Below, one piece after another: positions 52,830-61,580 of a stretch of DNA of 64,000 bases. The notes beneath the pieces are model-generated. The model saw nothing but the letters and a program-made list of their open reading frames with translations. It was not told where the DNA came from and did no database searches. The stretch lies in NCBI RefSeq assembly GCF_024519455.1, contig NZ_JALJRY010000039.1:1-64000 (forward strand). The letters run 5' to 3'. This DNA is from Streptomyces sp. STR69. Lineage in GTDB: Bacteria; Actinomycetota; Actinomycetes; Streptomycetales; Streptomycetaceae. Each line of letters opens with the position of its first letter. Within the stretch, counting starts at the first letter, position 1. Position numbers and translations under genes: made by a program.

Positions 52830-52974
52830 CCCGAAGGTCCTTCCATGAGGAGCCCGTAGTCGGAGTGGCGGCCCGAACTGGGGAGGCAGGGCCGCCGTCA
52901 TTCCGTACGAGTTGCCTCATGCCCCTGTTCACGGAACTGGGCAAACACCCGGCAAACGGCTTATCACCGTTGCG

Positions 52975-54912
52975 TCACGCGCCCCCTACCGCCGTGAGCA
53001 GTGCCAGCGGAGCCGCCGCCGACCTGGACTCCCGTACGCACGCGTGCGGGTACGGGACCGGCTCCGGGTGGGTGTCGCGGCCGTAGCCCGCGAGGACCTC
53101 CGGGAGGCGGTGGCCGGCTGCCGTCGCCGCGTCGACCAGCGCGTGCGCGACCGTGCGGGCCTCGTCGTGCAGGCCGTAGCGCGAAAGGCCCAGCGTGATC
53201 AGTGCGTTGTCGTGCGGCCAGACCGAACCCCGGTGGTAGGAGAGCGGATGGTACGCCGCCTGGCCGGAGGCGAGCGTGCGGACGCCCCAGCCGGAGAAGA
53301 AGTCCGGTTCCAGGAGCCTGCGGCCGACCAGTTCGCCGTACTCCTTGTCGAGGAGACCGGACCACAGCAGATGCCCCGCGTCGGACGCCAGCGCGTCGAC
53401 CTGGCGGCCCTCCCCGTCCAGCGCCAGCGCCGGGAAGGAGTGGTCCCGCATCCAGAAGTCCTGCTGGAAACGGTCCCGCAGGTCGGACGCCGCCTGCTCC
53501 AGGAGGGCCGCGTACGTCTCGTCCTCCCACACCGTCCGCGCCACCCACGCGGTACGGCGCAGCGCGTCGTACGCGTACCCCTGGGCCCCCGCCGCCATCA
53601 CGGGACCGCTTGCGCGGGTGCCGTCGGCCCCGCAGATGGCGCCGGGGGAGTCCTTCCAGTTCTGGTTGGCCAGGCCGCCCTGGTCGGCGCGGTAGACCAG
53701 ATAGCCGCGCGAGGTCAGGCCGCCGTGGTCGAGCATCCAGCCGATCGCCGCGCGGGCGTTGGGCTCCAGACGGCGGGCGAGTGCCGTGTCGCCGGTCTGC
53801 TCGACATACGCGCCGAGCAGCACCAGGAACAGCGGGGTCGCGTCGACCGAGCCGTAGTAACGCCCGTACGGCACCTGCCCGAAGTGCGCCAACTCGCCGT
53901 GCCGCACCTCGTGCACGATCTTGCCGGGCTGCGACACCGACTCGGGGCCGACCGCCGTGGCCTGGGTCGCGGCGAGCGCCGGCAGTGTGGCGGCGGCGAG
54001 TTGGGGGCGGTAGGGGAGCGCGAACAGGGATGTCAGCAGCGCGTCCCTGCCCAGCAGGGTCAGGAACCACGGTGCCCCCGCCGCCGGTACGCGCAGTTCC
54101 TCGCCGTCGAGGCCCGTCGCCGGGACCTGGAGCGAGGCCAGGTCCGACAGGCCCCGCGCGCAGGCGGCGGCCAACTCCGGCCAGCCGGTGGGGAAGGAGA
54201 CGCCCTGGACGTACTCGCCCTCCAGCGCGAGGAGTTGCTCGTTCAGGGCGGACGGGGAGCGCGGTACTCGCAGGGCCCGCTTGTCGCCGTGCGGGCGGGC
54301 CATCACCCGCAGGGCCAGCTCGGCGGTGCCGTGCGGTTCGAGGTCCAGGGTCCACACCATGCGGCGGGCGCCGGTGCCGGTCTCCTCGACGCCGTCGGGG
54401 GCGGGCTCGGCCGTGACCGTCGTACAGGAGCGCCATTCGCCGCGCTGGTAGGCGAACTCCACGCCGTCGTCGAGGACTTGGCGGGAGCGGGTGGCGCCGG
54501 TCTTCGCGTAGGTGCGGTAGTCGGAGCGCAGTTCGAACTGGTCGGTGAAGTCGGCGTCCGCGGTGACCGCGAGCCGGACCGTGGTCGGCACCGGCCGGTT
54601 GCTGGTCACCTTCAGCGACTCGACGAACGAGCCGTCACCGACGGCCTGTTCACGGAAGAGCGTGTGCGCGGGCGGCTCCTGGCGGCCACCGCGCGGGACC
54701 AGGACACAGCGCGCCATGTCCCCGTCGGCCACCGGTGTCAGTGCCTCCGGCACCGCGCCGTCGACCGTCAACTGCCAGCGGCTCAGGTGCCGGGCGTCCC
54801 GTACGAATAACCCGTCCGGGGAACTGCCGCCCCGTACGCCGCTGATGTCCCCGCCGTCGCCCACGGCTGCGAACGTCCCGCCGTGCACGAGCAGATGATG
54901 CCGGTCCGTCAT
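52975..54912 (-). CDS. Amylo-alpha-1,6-glucosidase/glycogen-debranching-like hydrolase
   Basis: A 645-residue (alpha/alpha)6-barrel protein with an N-terminal glycogen-debranching-type domain (GGSSPDGLFVRDARHLSRWQ, PVPTTVRLAVTADADFTDQF) and a catalytic-like C-terminal half (FLTLLGRDALLTSLFALPYR, VPYGRYYGSVDATPLFLVLL, SYHRGSVWPHDNALITLGL). No signal peptide is present, so it acts in the cytosol, probably on an imported or stored oligosaccharide or compatible-solute glucoside. Codon 35 is TTA (complement 54808-54810), so translation should need bldA. The ATG overlaps the preceding stop (ATGA). Confidence 0.85.
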   Translation of the reverse strand: MTDRHHLLVHGGTFAAVGDGGDISGVRGGSSPDGLFVRDARHLSRWQLTVDGAVPEALTPVADGDMARCVLVPRGGRQEPPAHTLFREQAVGDGSFVESLKVTSNRPVPTTVRLAVTADADFTDQFELRSDYRTYAKTGATRSRQVLDDGVEFAYQRGEWRSCTTVTAEPAPDGVEETGTGARRMVWTLDLEPHGTAELALRVMARPHGDKRALRVPRSPSALNEQLLALEGEYVQGVSFPTGWPELAAACARGLSDLASLQVPATGLDGEELRVPAAGAPWFLTLLGRDALLTSLFALPYRPQLAAATLPALAATQATAVGPESVSQPGKIVHEVRHGELAHFGQVPYGRYYGSVDATPLFLVLLGAYVEQTGDTALARRLEPNARAAIGWMLDHGGLTSRGYLVYRADQGGLANQNWKDSPGAICGADGTRASGPVMAAGAQGYAYDALRRTAWVARTVWEDETYAALLEQAASDLRDRFQQDFWMRDHSFPALALDGEGRQVDALASDAGHLLWSGLLDKEYGELVGRRLLEPDFFSGWGVRTLASGQAAYHPLSYHRGSVWPHDNALITLGLSRYGLHDEARTVAHALVDAATAAGHRLPEVLAGYGRDTHPEPVPYPHACVRESRSAAAPLALLTAVGGA

Positions 54913-56456
54913 CCCCGGTCCCCTCCCTTGACTCTCCTGGCGGCCTTGACTGCCTTGTCGTTGACTTCTGTGTCACTCATGCCGAACGTGCCGAGGCTCG
55001 TGCCGGACACGCCGTGCCCGGGGGGCTCGTGAAGCAGATCGAGGGTCAGTGCGGCGGTCCAGCTGAAGCCGGTCGCGCCGCACGCCTCGCCGTCGTACGG
55101 GTCGACGTACTCGGCGAAGTCGGTGGCGGCGGCCGTCTCCAGGGCGGCGTCGCGCAGTGCCTCCGCCCGCGTCTGCTCGCCGTGCAGCCGCAGACCGCGC
55201 TCCAGCAGCCAGCTCGTGTTGAACCAGGCCGGGCCGCGCCAGTACCGGTGCGGATCGAAGGCCTCGCCCAACAGGTCGTAGCTGGGCGGGAGTCGAGTGG
55301 TGTCGCCGAGCCCGAAGTGCGGGCCGGACGCCGTACGGACGAGGGCCGTGACGATGTCCCGGGGCAGGTCGGGGAGGAGGAGCGGGATCAGGCCGGAGAC
55401 GCTGCGCTCGGGGATGAGGGCGCCGGTGAGGGACCCGCGCCCCGCGTCCGGCGTCTCGCCGCGCACGTCACGGCAGAAGAACATGCCCTCCGCCGGGTCC
55501 CACAGCCGCTCGATCAGGACCCCGGTGAGGCGTTCCGCGCGGGCGTGCCGGGCCGTGCCGGTCGCGCCCAACTCCCGTGCGATACGGGCGAGTGCGTGCT
55601 CGGAGGCGATGAGGAGGGCGTTGAAGGAGGGGTCCTCCACCGCGAACTCGCTTGCCCCGTCGGCGTATTGGCCGTCCCGGTAGTCCGTCGCGAGCCGCAC
55701 GTACCGGCCGTAGTCGAGGTCCGTCGGCCGGTCCTCGGCCGCCCCGTGGTCGAGGTCGGCGCGCCGGAAGGAGCGGGCCGGGGCGGGTGTGATCCGGCTC
55801 AACGGGGCGTCCCAGCAGGGGCTGTTGTCCATACCCTGTTCCCAGGGGTGCACGACGGACGCGAGTCCGCCCCCGCCCAGATCGCGCCGGTGCAGCAGAT
55901 AGCGGTGCCAGGCGGCCAGCCGGGGGTAGACACCGGCGAGGAAGCCGCGTGCGCGGGAGAGGCCCGGGTCGGCGCAGTGCACCAGCCAGGCGGCGAGCGC
56001 GTGCACCGGTGGCTGCACGATGCCCGAGGTCTGTACGGTGCGCGGGGCGCCCGCGGTGTGCCCCGCGGTCGAGGAGCGCCAGAAGTCGGGGCTCGGGAAG
56101 TACGCGTCGAGCGGTACGGAGGGGTTGAAGACGATGTGCGGGATACGGCCGTCGCCCCACTGGGCGGCGAGCAGCGTCTCCAGCTCCGTCTGGGCCCGCA
56201 GCGGCGAGAGGTGCCGCAGACCGATCGCGATGAACGCGGAGTCCCAGGACCACTGGTGCGGATACAGACCGCGCGAGGGGACTGTGGAGGCGCCCGTCCA
56301 GTTCGCTTCCAGTACGGCAGCCGCCCTGAGGTGCAGGGAACCTGACAAGGACGGCGGATCGTATACGAGGTGGTGCTCCACGGGGAGGGCTGTGAGCTGG
56401 GCAGTGCGATCCACTCGGGACTCCACGAAACACATCGTGCCGACCGGTTCGGTCAT
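54909..56456 (-). CDS. MGH1-like/GH63-type glycoside hydrolase
   Basis: A 515-residue cytosolic enzyme related to mannosylglycerate/glucosylglycerate hydrolases and GH63 glucosidases. Family-like segments include NWTGASTVPSRGLYPHQWSW, WDSAFIAIGLRHLSPLRAQT, GRIPHIVFNP, VHPWEQGMDNSPCWDAPLSR and YWRGPAWFNTSWLLERGL. It is first in a two-gene operon with the debranching-like enzyme, divergent from a ROK repressor. Substrate candidates are glucosylglycerate, mannosylglycerate or a trehalose-type glycoside; sequence by eye cannot choose. ATG 56456 is given; ATG 56435 is a possible alternative. Confidence 0.85.
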   Translation of the reverse strand: MTEPVGTMCFVESRVDRTAQLTALPVEHHLVYDPPSLSGSLHLRAAAVLEANWTGASTVPSRGLYPHQWSWDSAFIAIGLRHLSPLRAQTELETLLAAQWGDGRIPHIVFNPSVPLDAYFPSPDFWRSSTAGHTAGAPRTVQTSGIVQPPVHALAAWLVHCADPGLSRARGFLAGVYPRLAAWHRYLLHRRDLGGGGLASVVHPWEQGMDNSPCWDAPLSRITPAPARSFRRADLDHGAAEDRPTDLDYGRYVRLATDYRDGQYADGASEFAVEDPSFNALLIASEHALARIARELGATGTARHARAERLTGVLIERLWDPAEGMFFCRDVRGETPDAGRGSLTGALIPERSVSGLIPLLLPDLPRDIVTALVRTASGPHFGLGDTTRLPPSYDLLGEAFDPHRYWRGPAWFNTSWLLERGLRLHGEQTRAEALRDAALETAAATDFAEYVDPYDGEACGATGFSWTAALTLDLLHEPPGHGVSGTSLGTFGMSDTEVNDKAVKAARRVKGGDRG

Positions 56457-56534
56457 GGCTACCGTAGGGTTACGTCTATTTAACACGCAAAACTCAATAT
56501 GTAATGCAGGGTTGAGAAACACAAGGGGGTGCGC
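56457..56534. promoter_or_regulatory. Divergent promoter region of the GH operon and ROK gene
   Basis: A 78-bp AT-rich island in a GC-rich setting. It has an inverted CTCAA...TTGAG pair (56494-56519 region) and TTAAATAGACG on the minus strand. These are plausible operators for the ROK repressor and promoters for both directions. The ROK ribosome site AAGGGGG (56523-56529) ends the region. Confidence 0.5.
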
Positions 56535-57737
56535 ATGACGGGAAGAGGTCAAGGGAGCGCCGGAGATCTGCTCGAACTGGTGCGCACCGGGCGCGCCACG
56601 ACCCGCGGCGCCCTCCAACAGGTGACCGGACTCTCCCGCGCGACCGTCGGCCAGCGCCTGGACCGGCTCTTCCGCGCGGGCTGGCTGCGCGAGGGTGCGG
56701 GCGGGCCCGTGGACTCCCCGTTGGGCGGCAGACCCTCGATCACCCTCGAGTTCGACGACGCCCACGCCGTGGTCCTCGCGGCGGACCTGGACACCCGCCA
56801 CGCGCGCGCGTGCGTCCTCTCGCTCACCGGTGAGATCCTCGCCGAGCACGGCGGCACGCTCGTCATCGAGGACGGCCCGGACGCCGTACTCGGTGAACTC
56901 GGCCGCTGGTTCGCCGAGTTGCTGGAGAAGGCCGGCCACCGGGCGTCGGAGGTGTGCGGCATCGGTCTCGCGGTCCCCGGTCCGGTCGACACCGACACCG
57001 GCCGGGTCGTCCAGCCGCCGATGATGCCCGGCTGGGACGGCTACGACATAAGAGGCCGTCTGGCCCGCGCTTTCACGGAACACACCGGCGCCCCCCGGGT
57101 ACCGGTCCTCGTCGACAACGACGCCAACCTCATGGCCTACGGCGAACAGCGCACCGGACACCCCGACTGCCAGGCCTTCATCCTGGTCAAGGTCTCGACG
57201 GGCATCGGCGCCGGGGTCGTCGTCGGCGGTTCCATCTTCCGGGGGATCGACGGCGGCGCCGGCGACATCGGCCACATCCGGATCCCGGCGGGCGCGCAGG
57301 CGCTGTGCCGTTGCGGGTCCTACGGCTGTCTCGCCGCCGTGGCGAGCGGTGGCGCCGTGGCGCGGCGGCTGGCCGATACCGGGGTGCCGGCGGCGTCCGG
57401 CTCCGATGTGCGGGACCTGCTGGCGTCGGGGCACCCGGGAGCGGCGGCGTTCGCCCGGGAGGCGGGACGGCAGGTCGGGGACGTCCTCGCGACCGTGGTG
57501 ACGCTGCTCAACCCCGGGGTGCTGATGATCGCGGGGGACCTGGCCGGAACCTCCTTCCTCACGGGCGTACGGGAGCTGCTGTACCAGCGGGCGCTGCCGC
57601 GCTCCACGGCTCATCTGCACGTACTGACCTCACGGCTCGGGGAGCGGGCCGGTCTGGTGGGCGCGGGCGCGCTGGTCGTGGAGTACCTGTACGCGCCGGA
57701 GCGGGTCGAGGAGCGACTGCTCGCGCTGGGCATGTGA
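56535..57737 (+). CDS. ROK-family transcriptional repressor
   Basis: A 400-residue regulator. An N-terminal MarR-like helix-turn-helix (RATTRGALQQVTGLSRATVG) precedes the ROK sugar-kinase fold: nucleotide-fold VVLAADLDTRHARACVLSLT, sugar site LVDNDANLMAYGEQ and the zinc motif GHIRIPAGAQALCRCGSYGC. The zinc cysteines and histidine are present. ROK repressors of this build respond to sugars or sugar phosphates. It is divergent from two glycoside hydrolase genes, its likely targets. ATG 56535 is chosen because AAGGGGG lies five bases upstream; GTG 56529 is in frame. Confidence 0.92.
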   Translation: MTGRGQGSAGDLLELVRTGRATTRGALQQVTGLSRATVGQRLDRLFRAGWLREGAGGPVDSPLGGRPSITLEFDDAHAVVLAADLDTRHARACVLSLTGEILAEHGGTLVIEDGPDAVLGELGRWFAELLEKAGHRASEVCGIGLAVPGPVDTDTGRVVQPPMMPGWDGYDIRGRLARAFTEHTGAPRVPVLVDNDANLMAYGEQRTGHPDCQAFILVKVSTGIGAGVVVGGSIFRGIDGGAGDIGHIRIPAGAQALCRCGSYGCLAAVASGGAVARRLADTGVPAASGSDVRDLLASGHPGAAAFAREAGRQVGDVLATVVTLLNPGVLMIAGDLAGTSFLTGVRELLYQRALPRSTAHLHVLTSRLGERAGLVGAGALVVEYLYAPERVEERLLALGM

Positions 57738-57762
57738 CGTCCGCGGGCATGTGACGTCCGCG
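57729..57762 (+). repeat. Exact 17-bp tandem duplication at the ROK stop codon
   Basis: GGCATGTGACGTCCGCG occurs twice in direct succession (57729-57745 and 57746-57762). The first copy contains the last two codons and the TGA of the ROK gene. Confidence 0.9.
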
Positions 57763-57891
57763 TTTCGGTCCGGAGACCCGTCCGCCGGCCGTCCGCATGG
57801 TGAAATCCGGTCGGGTGTGGAAGCGTGATTCTCGCCACCTTTGATAGGGGTGGCGCTCAGGTGAGCGGATCTTGCGCGGCTGCACTTCTCC

Positions 57892-57918
57892 AAGGGGTGG
57901 CACTCCGTGCCACCCCTT
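57892..57918 (+). terminator. Strong hairpin between ROK gene and ppdK
   Basis: AAGGGGTGGCAC (57892-57903) and GTGCCACCCCTT (57907-57918) form a perfect 12-bp stem with a 3-base loop, 155 bases after the ROK stop and 253 before ppdK. It is most likely the ROK terminator. Confidence 0.75.
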
Positions 57919-58170
57919 GATCGTTCATCGATCGAAATCAGGCGAGCCGCAACCCGCTCAAGTGAGCGCAAAAACGCGCCGATGGACCTGGTTGCGTTCA
58001 AGAAGTGAAAACACCCGGCGGTGTTCGCTTGCCGAGCTTTGACTTTCGATCCGCTGGCGGACGACTGGTTACGGACGCATGACATGCAAGTGGACGTACC
58101 CAGGCGCCTTCGATCTGGGTATGTTCCTGGCCGTCAGGGCAGCCACCCGCGTCCCGAGGAGTCGAGACCC
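57919..58170 (+). promoter_or_regulatory. ppdK upstream region
   Basis: No gene is seen here or in the rest of 57738-58170. TTGACT at 58039-58044 is a possible -35 box without a convincing partner at 17-18 bp. TATGTT near 58119 is a possible -10 box for a second start. GAGGAG (58156-58161) is the ppdK ribosome site. The long leader, with no leader peptide found, leaves room for post-transcriptional control. Confidence 0.4.
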
Positions 58171-60891
58171 GTGTCGGAAAACAAAGAACCCCACGTAGCG
58201 AAGTTCGTCTACGACTTCACCGAGGGAAACAAGGACCTCAAGGACCTTCTCGGCGGCAAGGGTGCCAACCTCGCCGAGATGACGAACCTGGGCCTTCCCG
58301 TGCCCCCCGGCTTCACCATCACCACCGAGGCGTGCAAGACCTACCTCGACAGTGGCGAGGAGCCGGCGGCACTGCGTGACGAGGTGAGTGCACACCTCGA
58401 CGCGCTTGAGTCGACGATGGACAAGAAGCTGGGGCAGGCCGACAACCCCCTCCTCGTATCGGTCCGTTCCGGGGCGAAGTTCTCCATGCCCGGCATGATG
58501 GACACCGTCCTGAACATCGGCCTCTCCGACAAGTCCGTGCAGGGCCTGGCGAAGCAGGCCGGCGACGAGCGCTTCGCGTGGGACTCGTACCGCCGCCTGA
58601 TCCAGATGTTCGGCAAGACCGTCCTCGGCGTCGACGGCGACCTCTTCGAGGAGGCCCTCGACAAGGCCAAGGAGACCAAGAAGGTCACGGTCGACACCGA
58701 GCTGGACGCGGCCGACCTGAAGAAGCTGGTCACCCGCTTCAAGCGGATCGTCAAGACCGAGGCAGGACGCGACTTCCCGCAGGACCCGCGCGAACAGATG
58801 GACCTCGCCATCCACGCGGTCTTCGACTCCTGGAACACCGACCGCGCCAAGCTCTACCGCCGCCAGGAACGCATCCCGCACGACCTAGGCACGGCGGTCA
58901 ACGTCTGCTCGATGGTCTTCGGCAACCTCGGCCCCGACTCCGGCACCGGCGTCGCCTTCACCCGCGACCCGGCCAGCGGCCACCAGGGCGTCTACGGCGA
59001 CTACTTGCAGAACGCGCAGGGCGAGGACGTCGTGGCCGGCATCCGGAACACGGTCCCCCTCGCGGAACTTGAGCAGATCGACAAGGCGTCGTACGACCAG
59101 CTCATGCAGATCATGAAGACCCTGGAGAACCACTACAAGGATCTCTGCGACATCGAATTCACCATCGAGCGCGGGCAGTTGTGGATGCTCCAGACGCGGG
59201 TGGGGAAGCGGACGGCCGGTGCCGCCTTCCGGATCGCCACGCAGCTGGTGGACCAGGGGCTCATCGACGAGGCGGAGGCCCTCCAGCGGGTCACCGGCGC
59301 CCAGTTGGCGCAGCTGATGTTCCCGCGCTTCGACGACGAGGCGAAGGTCCAGCAGGTCGGCCGGGGCATCGCGGCCTCGCCGGGCGCCGCGGTCGGCAAG
59401 GCGGTCTTCGACTCGTACACGGCGGTGAAGTGGTCGCGTTCGGGCGAGAAGGTCATCCTGGTCCGCCGCGAGACCAACCCGGACGACCTCGACGGCATGA
59501 TCGCGGCGGAGGGCATCCTCACCAGCAGGGGTGGCAAGACGTCCCATGCGGCCGTCGTGGCGCGGGGCATGGGCAAGACGTGTGTGTGCGGCGCGGAAGA
59601 GCTTGAGGTCGACACGAAGCGGCGCCGGATGACGGTGCCGGGTGGCCACGTGGTCGAGGAGGGCGACGTCATCTCCATCGACGGGTCCAGCGGCAAGGTG
59701 TACCTCGGCGAGGTCCCGGTCGTCCCGTCCCCGGTCGTGGAGTACTTCGAGGGCCGGATGCACGCGGGTGCGGACGACGCCGACGAGCTGGTCGAGGCGG
59801 TCCACCGGATCATCGGATACGCGGACCGCGTACGCCGGTTGAGGGTGCGGGCCAACGCCGACAACGCCGAGGACGCGCTGCGCGCCCGCCGCTTCGGCGC
59901 CCAGGGCATCGGCCTCTGCCGTACGGAGCACATGTTCCTCGGTGACCGCCGCGAGTTGGTTGAACGCCTGATCCTGGCCGACACGGACACCGAACGCGAG
60001 GAGTCCCTCAAGGCACTTCTCCCGCTCCAGAAGGCGGACTTCGTCGAGCTGTTCAAGGCGATGGACGGACTCCCGGTGACGGTCCGCCTGTTGGACCCGC
60101 CGCTGCACGAATTCCTCCCGGACATCACGGAGTTGTCGGTCCGCGTCGCGCTCGCGGAGTCCCGCCAGGAGTCCCACGAGAACGACCTGCGACTCCTCCA
60201 GGCGGTCCACCGCCTGCACGAGCAGAACCCGATGCTGGGCCTGCGGGGCGTGCGCCTGGGCCTGGTGATCCCGGGCCTGTTCACGATGCAGGTGAGGGCG
60301 ATCGCCGAGGCCGCCGCCGAACGCAAGGCGGCGAAGGGCGACCCGCGCGCCGAGATCATGATCCCGCTCGTCGGCACGGTCCAGGAACTGGAGATCGTCC
60401 GCGAGGAGGCCGACCAGGTCATCGCGGAGGTGGAGGCGGCAACGGGCACGTCCCTGAAGCTCTCGATCGGCACGATGATCGAACTCCCGCGTGCGGCACT
60501 GACGGCGGGCCAGATCGCGGAGGCGGCGGAGTTCTTCTCGTTCGGCACGAACGACCTCACGCAGACCGTGTGGGGCTTCAGCCGCGACGACGTAGAAGCC
60601 TCGTTCTTCACGGCGTACTTGGAGAAGGGCATCTTCGGAGTCAGCCCCTTCGAGACGATCGACAGGGACGGCGTGGGCTCCCTGGTGAAGCTCGCGGCAA
60701 AGGCGGGCCGCGAAACCCGCCCCGACCTGAAACTCGGCGTCTGCGGCGAACACGGCGGCGACCCGGAGTCGGTCCACTTCTTCCACGAGGTCGGACTGGA
60801 CTACGTCTCCTGCTCACCGTTCCGGATCCCGGTGGCGCGGCTGGAGGCGGGACGGGCGGCCTGCGCGGCGCAGGGCAGCGACCACCGGTAG
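58171..60891 (+). CDS. ppdK: Pyruvate, phosphate dikinase
   Basis: A 906-residue cytosolic enzyme interconverting pyruvate + ATP + phosphate and PEP + AMP + PPi. The N-terminal ATP-grasp domain starts KFVYDFTEGNKDLKDLLGGK. The phosphohistidine swivel domain has GILTSRGGKTSHAAVVARGM, and the C-terminal PEP/pyruvate barrel has RTEHMFLGDRR and LGVCGEHGGDPESV with the catalytic cysteine. The length fits bacterial PPDK. The GTG start is nine bases after GAGGAG. The gene stands alone, and a strong terminator follows at 60970. No PPDK regulatory protein gene is in the window. Confidence 0.97.
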   Translation: MSENKEPHVAKFVYDFTEGNKDLKDLLGGKGANLAEMTNLGLPVPPGFTITTEACKTYLDSGEEPAALRDEVSAHLDALESTMDKKLGQADNPLLVSVRSGAKFSMPGMMDTVLNIGLSDKSVQGLAKQAGDERFAWDSYRRLIQMFGKTVLGVDGDLFEEALDKAKETKKVTVDTELDAADLKKLVTRFKRIVKTEAGRDFPQDPREQMDLAIHAVFDSWNTDRAKLYRRQERIPHDLGTAVNVCSMVFGNLGPDSGTGVAFTRDPASGHQGVYGDYLQNAQGEDVVAGIRNTVPLAELEQIDKASYDQLMQIMKTLENHYKDLCDIEFTIERGQLWMLQTRVGKRTAGAAFRIATQLVDQGLIDEAEALQRVTGAQLAQLMFPRFDDEAKVQQVGRGIAASPGAAVGKAVFDSYTAVKWSRSGEKVILVRRETNPDDLDGMIAAEGILTSRGGKTSHAAVVARGMGKTCVCGAEELEVDTKRRRMTVPGGHVVEEGDVISIDGSSGKVYLGEVPVVPSPVVEYFEGRMHAGADDADELVEAVHRIIGYADRVRRLRVRANADNAEDALRARRFGAQGIGLCRTEHMFLGDRRELVERLILADTDTEREESLKALLPLQKADFVELFKAMDGLPVTVRLLDPPLHEFLPDITELSVRVALAESRQESHENDLRLLQAVHRLHEQNPMLGLRGVRLGLVIPGLFTMQVRAIAEAAAERKAAKGDPRAEIMIPLVGTVQELEIVREEADQVIAEVEAATGTSLKLSIGTMIELPRAALTAGQIAEAAEFFSFGTNDLTQTVWGFSRDDVEASFFTAYLEKGIFGVSPFETIDRDGVGSLVKLAAKAGRETRPDLKLGVCGEHGGDPESVHFFHEVGLDYVSCSPFRIPVARLEAGRAACAAQGSDHR

Positions 60892-60969
60892 GGCGTACGA
60901 CCACTGAACGCCGGAGCCGTCACCCGTCCCCGACCCTCACCGATGGGCGGCGGTTCCGGATCACGAAAG

Positions 60970-61002
60970 AGGGGCGGCACCCTGTGCGGGGGTGCCGCCC
61001 CT
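60970..61002. terminator. Bidirectional terminator between ppdK and merR-type gene
   Basis: AGGGGCGGCACC (60970-60981) pairs perfectly with GGTGCCGCCCCT (60991-61002) around a 9-base loop. It is preceded by GAAAG and lies between convergent genes, so it can serve both. The rest of 60892-61126 holds nothing recognisable. Confidence 0.8.
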
Positions 61003-61126
61003 CCCGGGGTTGGTTGCCGTTGAGCCCGCGCGAGGCCGTTGTGCCCTCCGGCTGCCCGACCCTGACGGCCGCCCCGAACCAGGACAGCGGGGGCAGATCG
61101 CTGAAGAGACGTCTGGCCGACCGGGC

Positions 61127-61504
61127 CTACGGGTGCGTGTCCGTGATCGCGATGACCTTGTCGAGGTGGTCCAGGGCGGTCTGCAGGTCGTCGATCTTGG
61201 CCTGGATGCGCTCGCGCTCGACTCGCAGCATGGCCCGTTGCTCGGCGTCGGTGTGCCCGGAGTCGAAGCACGGCAGGAGTTCGATGATCCTCCGGCTGGT
61301 GAGGCCGGCGGCGAACATCTGCTGGAAGAAGCGGACCAGGGGGATGGCGTCCTGCCGGTACAGGCGCTGGCCGGACGGGCTGCGTTCCGCGATGAGCAGC
61401 CCTTGCTGCTCGTAGTAGCGCACGGCGCGCACCGAGACGCCGGCACCTCGTGCCACCTCGCCGATGCGGATCGACCGCTCGGCCGCGGCCACTGTGACAG
61501 TCAT
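61127..61504 (-). CDS. MerR-family regulator
   Basis: A 125-residue regulator with the MerR winged helix SIRIGEVARGAGVSVRAVRY followed by YEQQGLLIAERSPSGQRLYR, and a dimerising coiled coil (AMLRVERERIQAKIDDLQTA). It lacks the cysteine set of metal-responsive members, so it likely senses an organic compound. GAGAGGAA precedes ATG 61504. It is divergent from an SDR gene whose promoter has the long spacer and central palindrome typical of MerR control. Confidence 0.92.
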   Translation of the reverse strand: MTVTVAAAERSIRIGEVARGAGVSVRAVRYYEQQGLLIAERSPSGQRLYRQDAIPLVRFFQQMFAAGLTSRRIIELLPCFDSGHTDAEQRAMLRVERERIQAKIDDLQTALDHLDKVIAITDTHP

Positions 61505-61541
61505 GGTGATTCCTCTCACCCCTGGCTCCGACGACCAGCAC

Positions 61542-61573
61542 TTGCCTCTGACGCTAGCGTCAGGTTTTAGCGT
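61542..61573 (+). promoter_or_regulatory. MerR-type stretched promoter of the SDR gene
   Basis: TTGCCT (61542-61547) and TAGCGT (61568-61573) are 20 bp apart, and CTGACGCTAGCGTCAG (61548-61563), a perfect 16-bp palindrome, fills most of the spacer. The SDR ATG follows seven bases after the -10 box without a ribosome site, so the transcript would be leaderless. Confidence 0.8.
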
Positions 61574-61580
61574 ACCGGCC

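Noticed and set aside
58885..60786. A 633-codon frame antisense to ppdK
   Set aside because: Shadow of a certain gene; low-complexity Arg/Asp/His-rich product.
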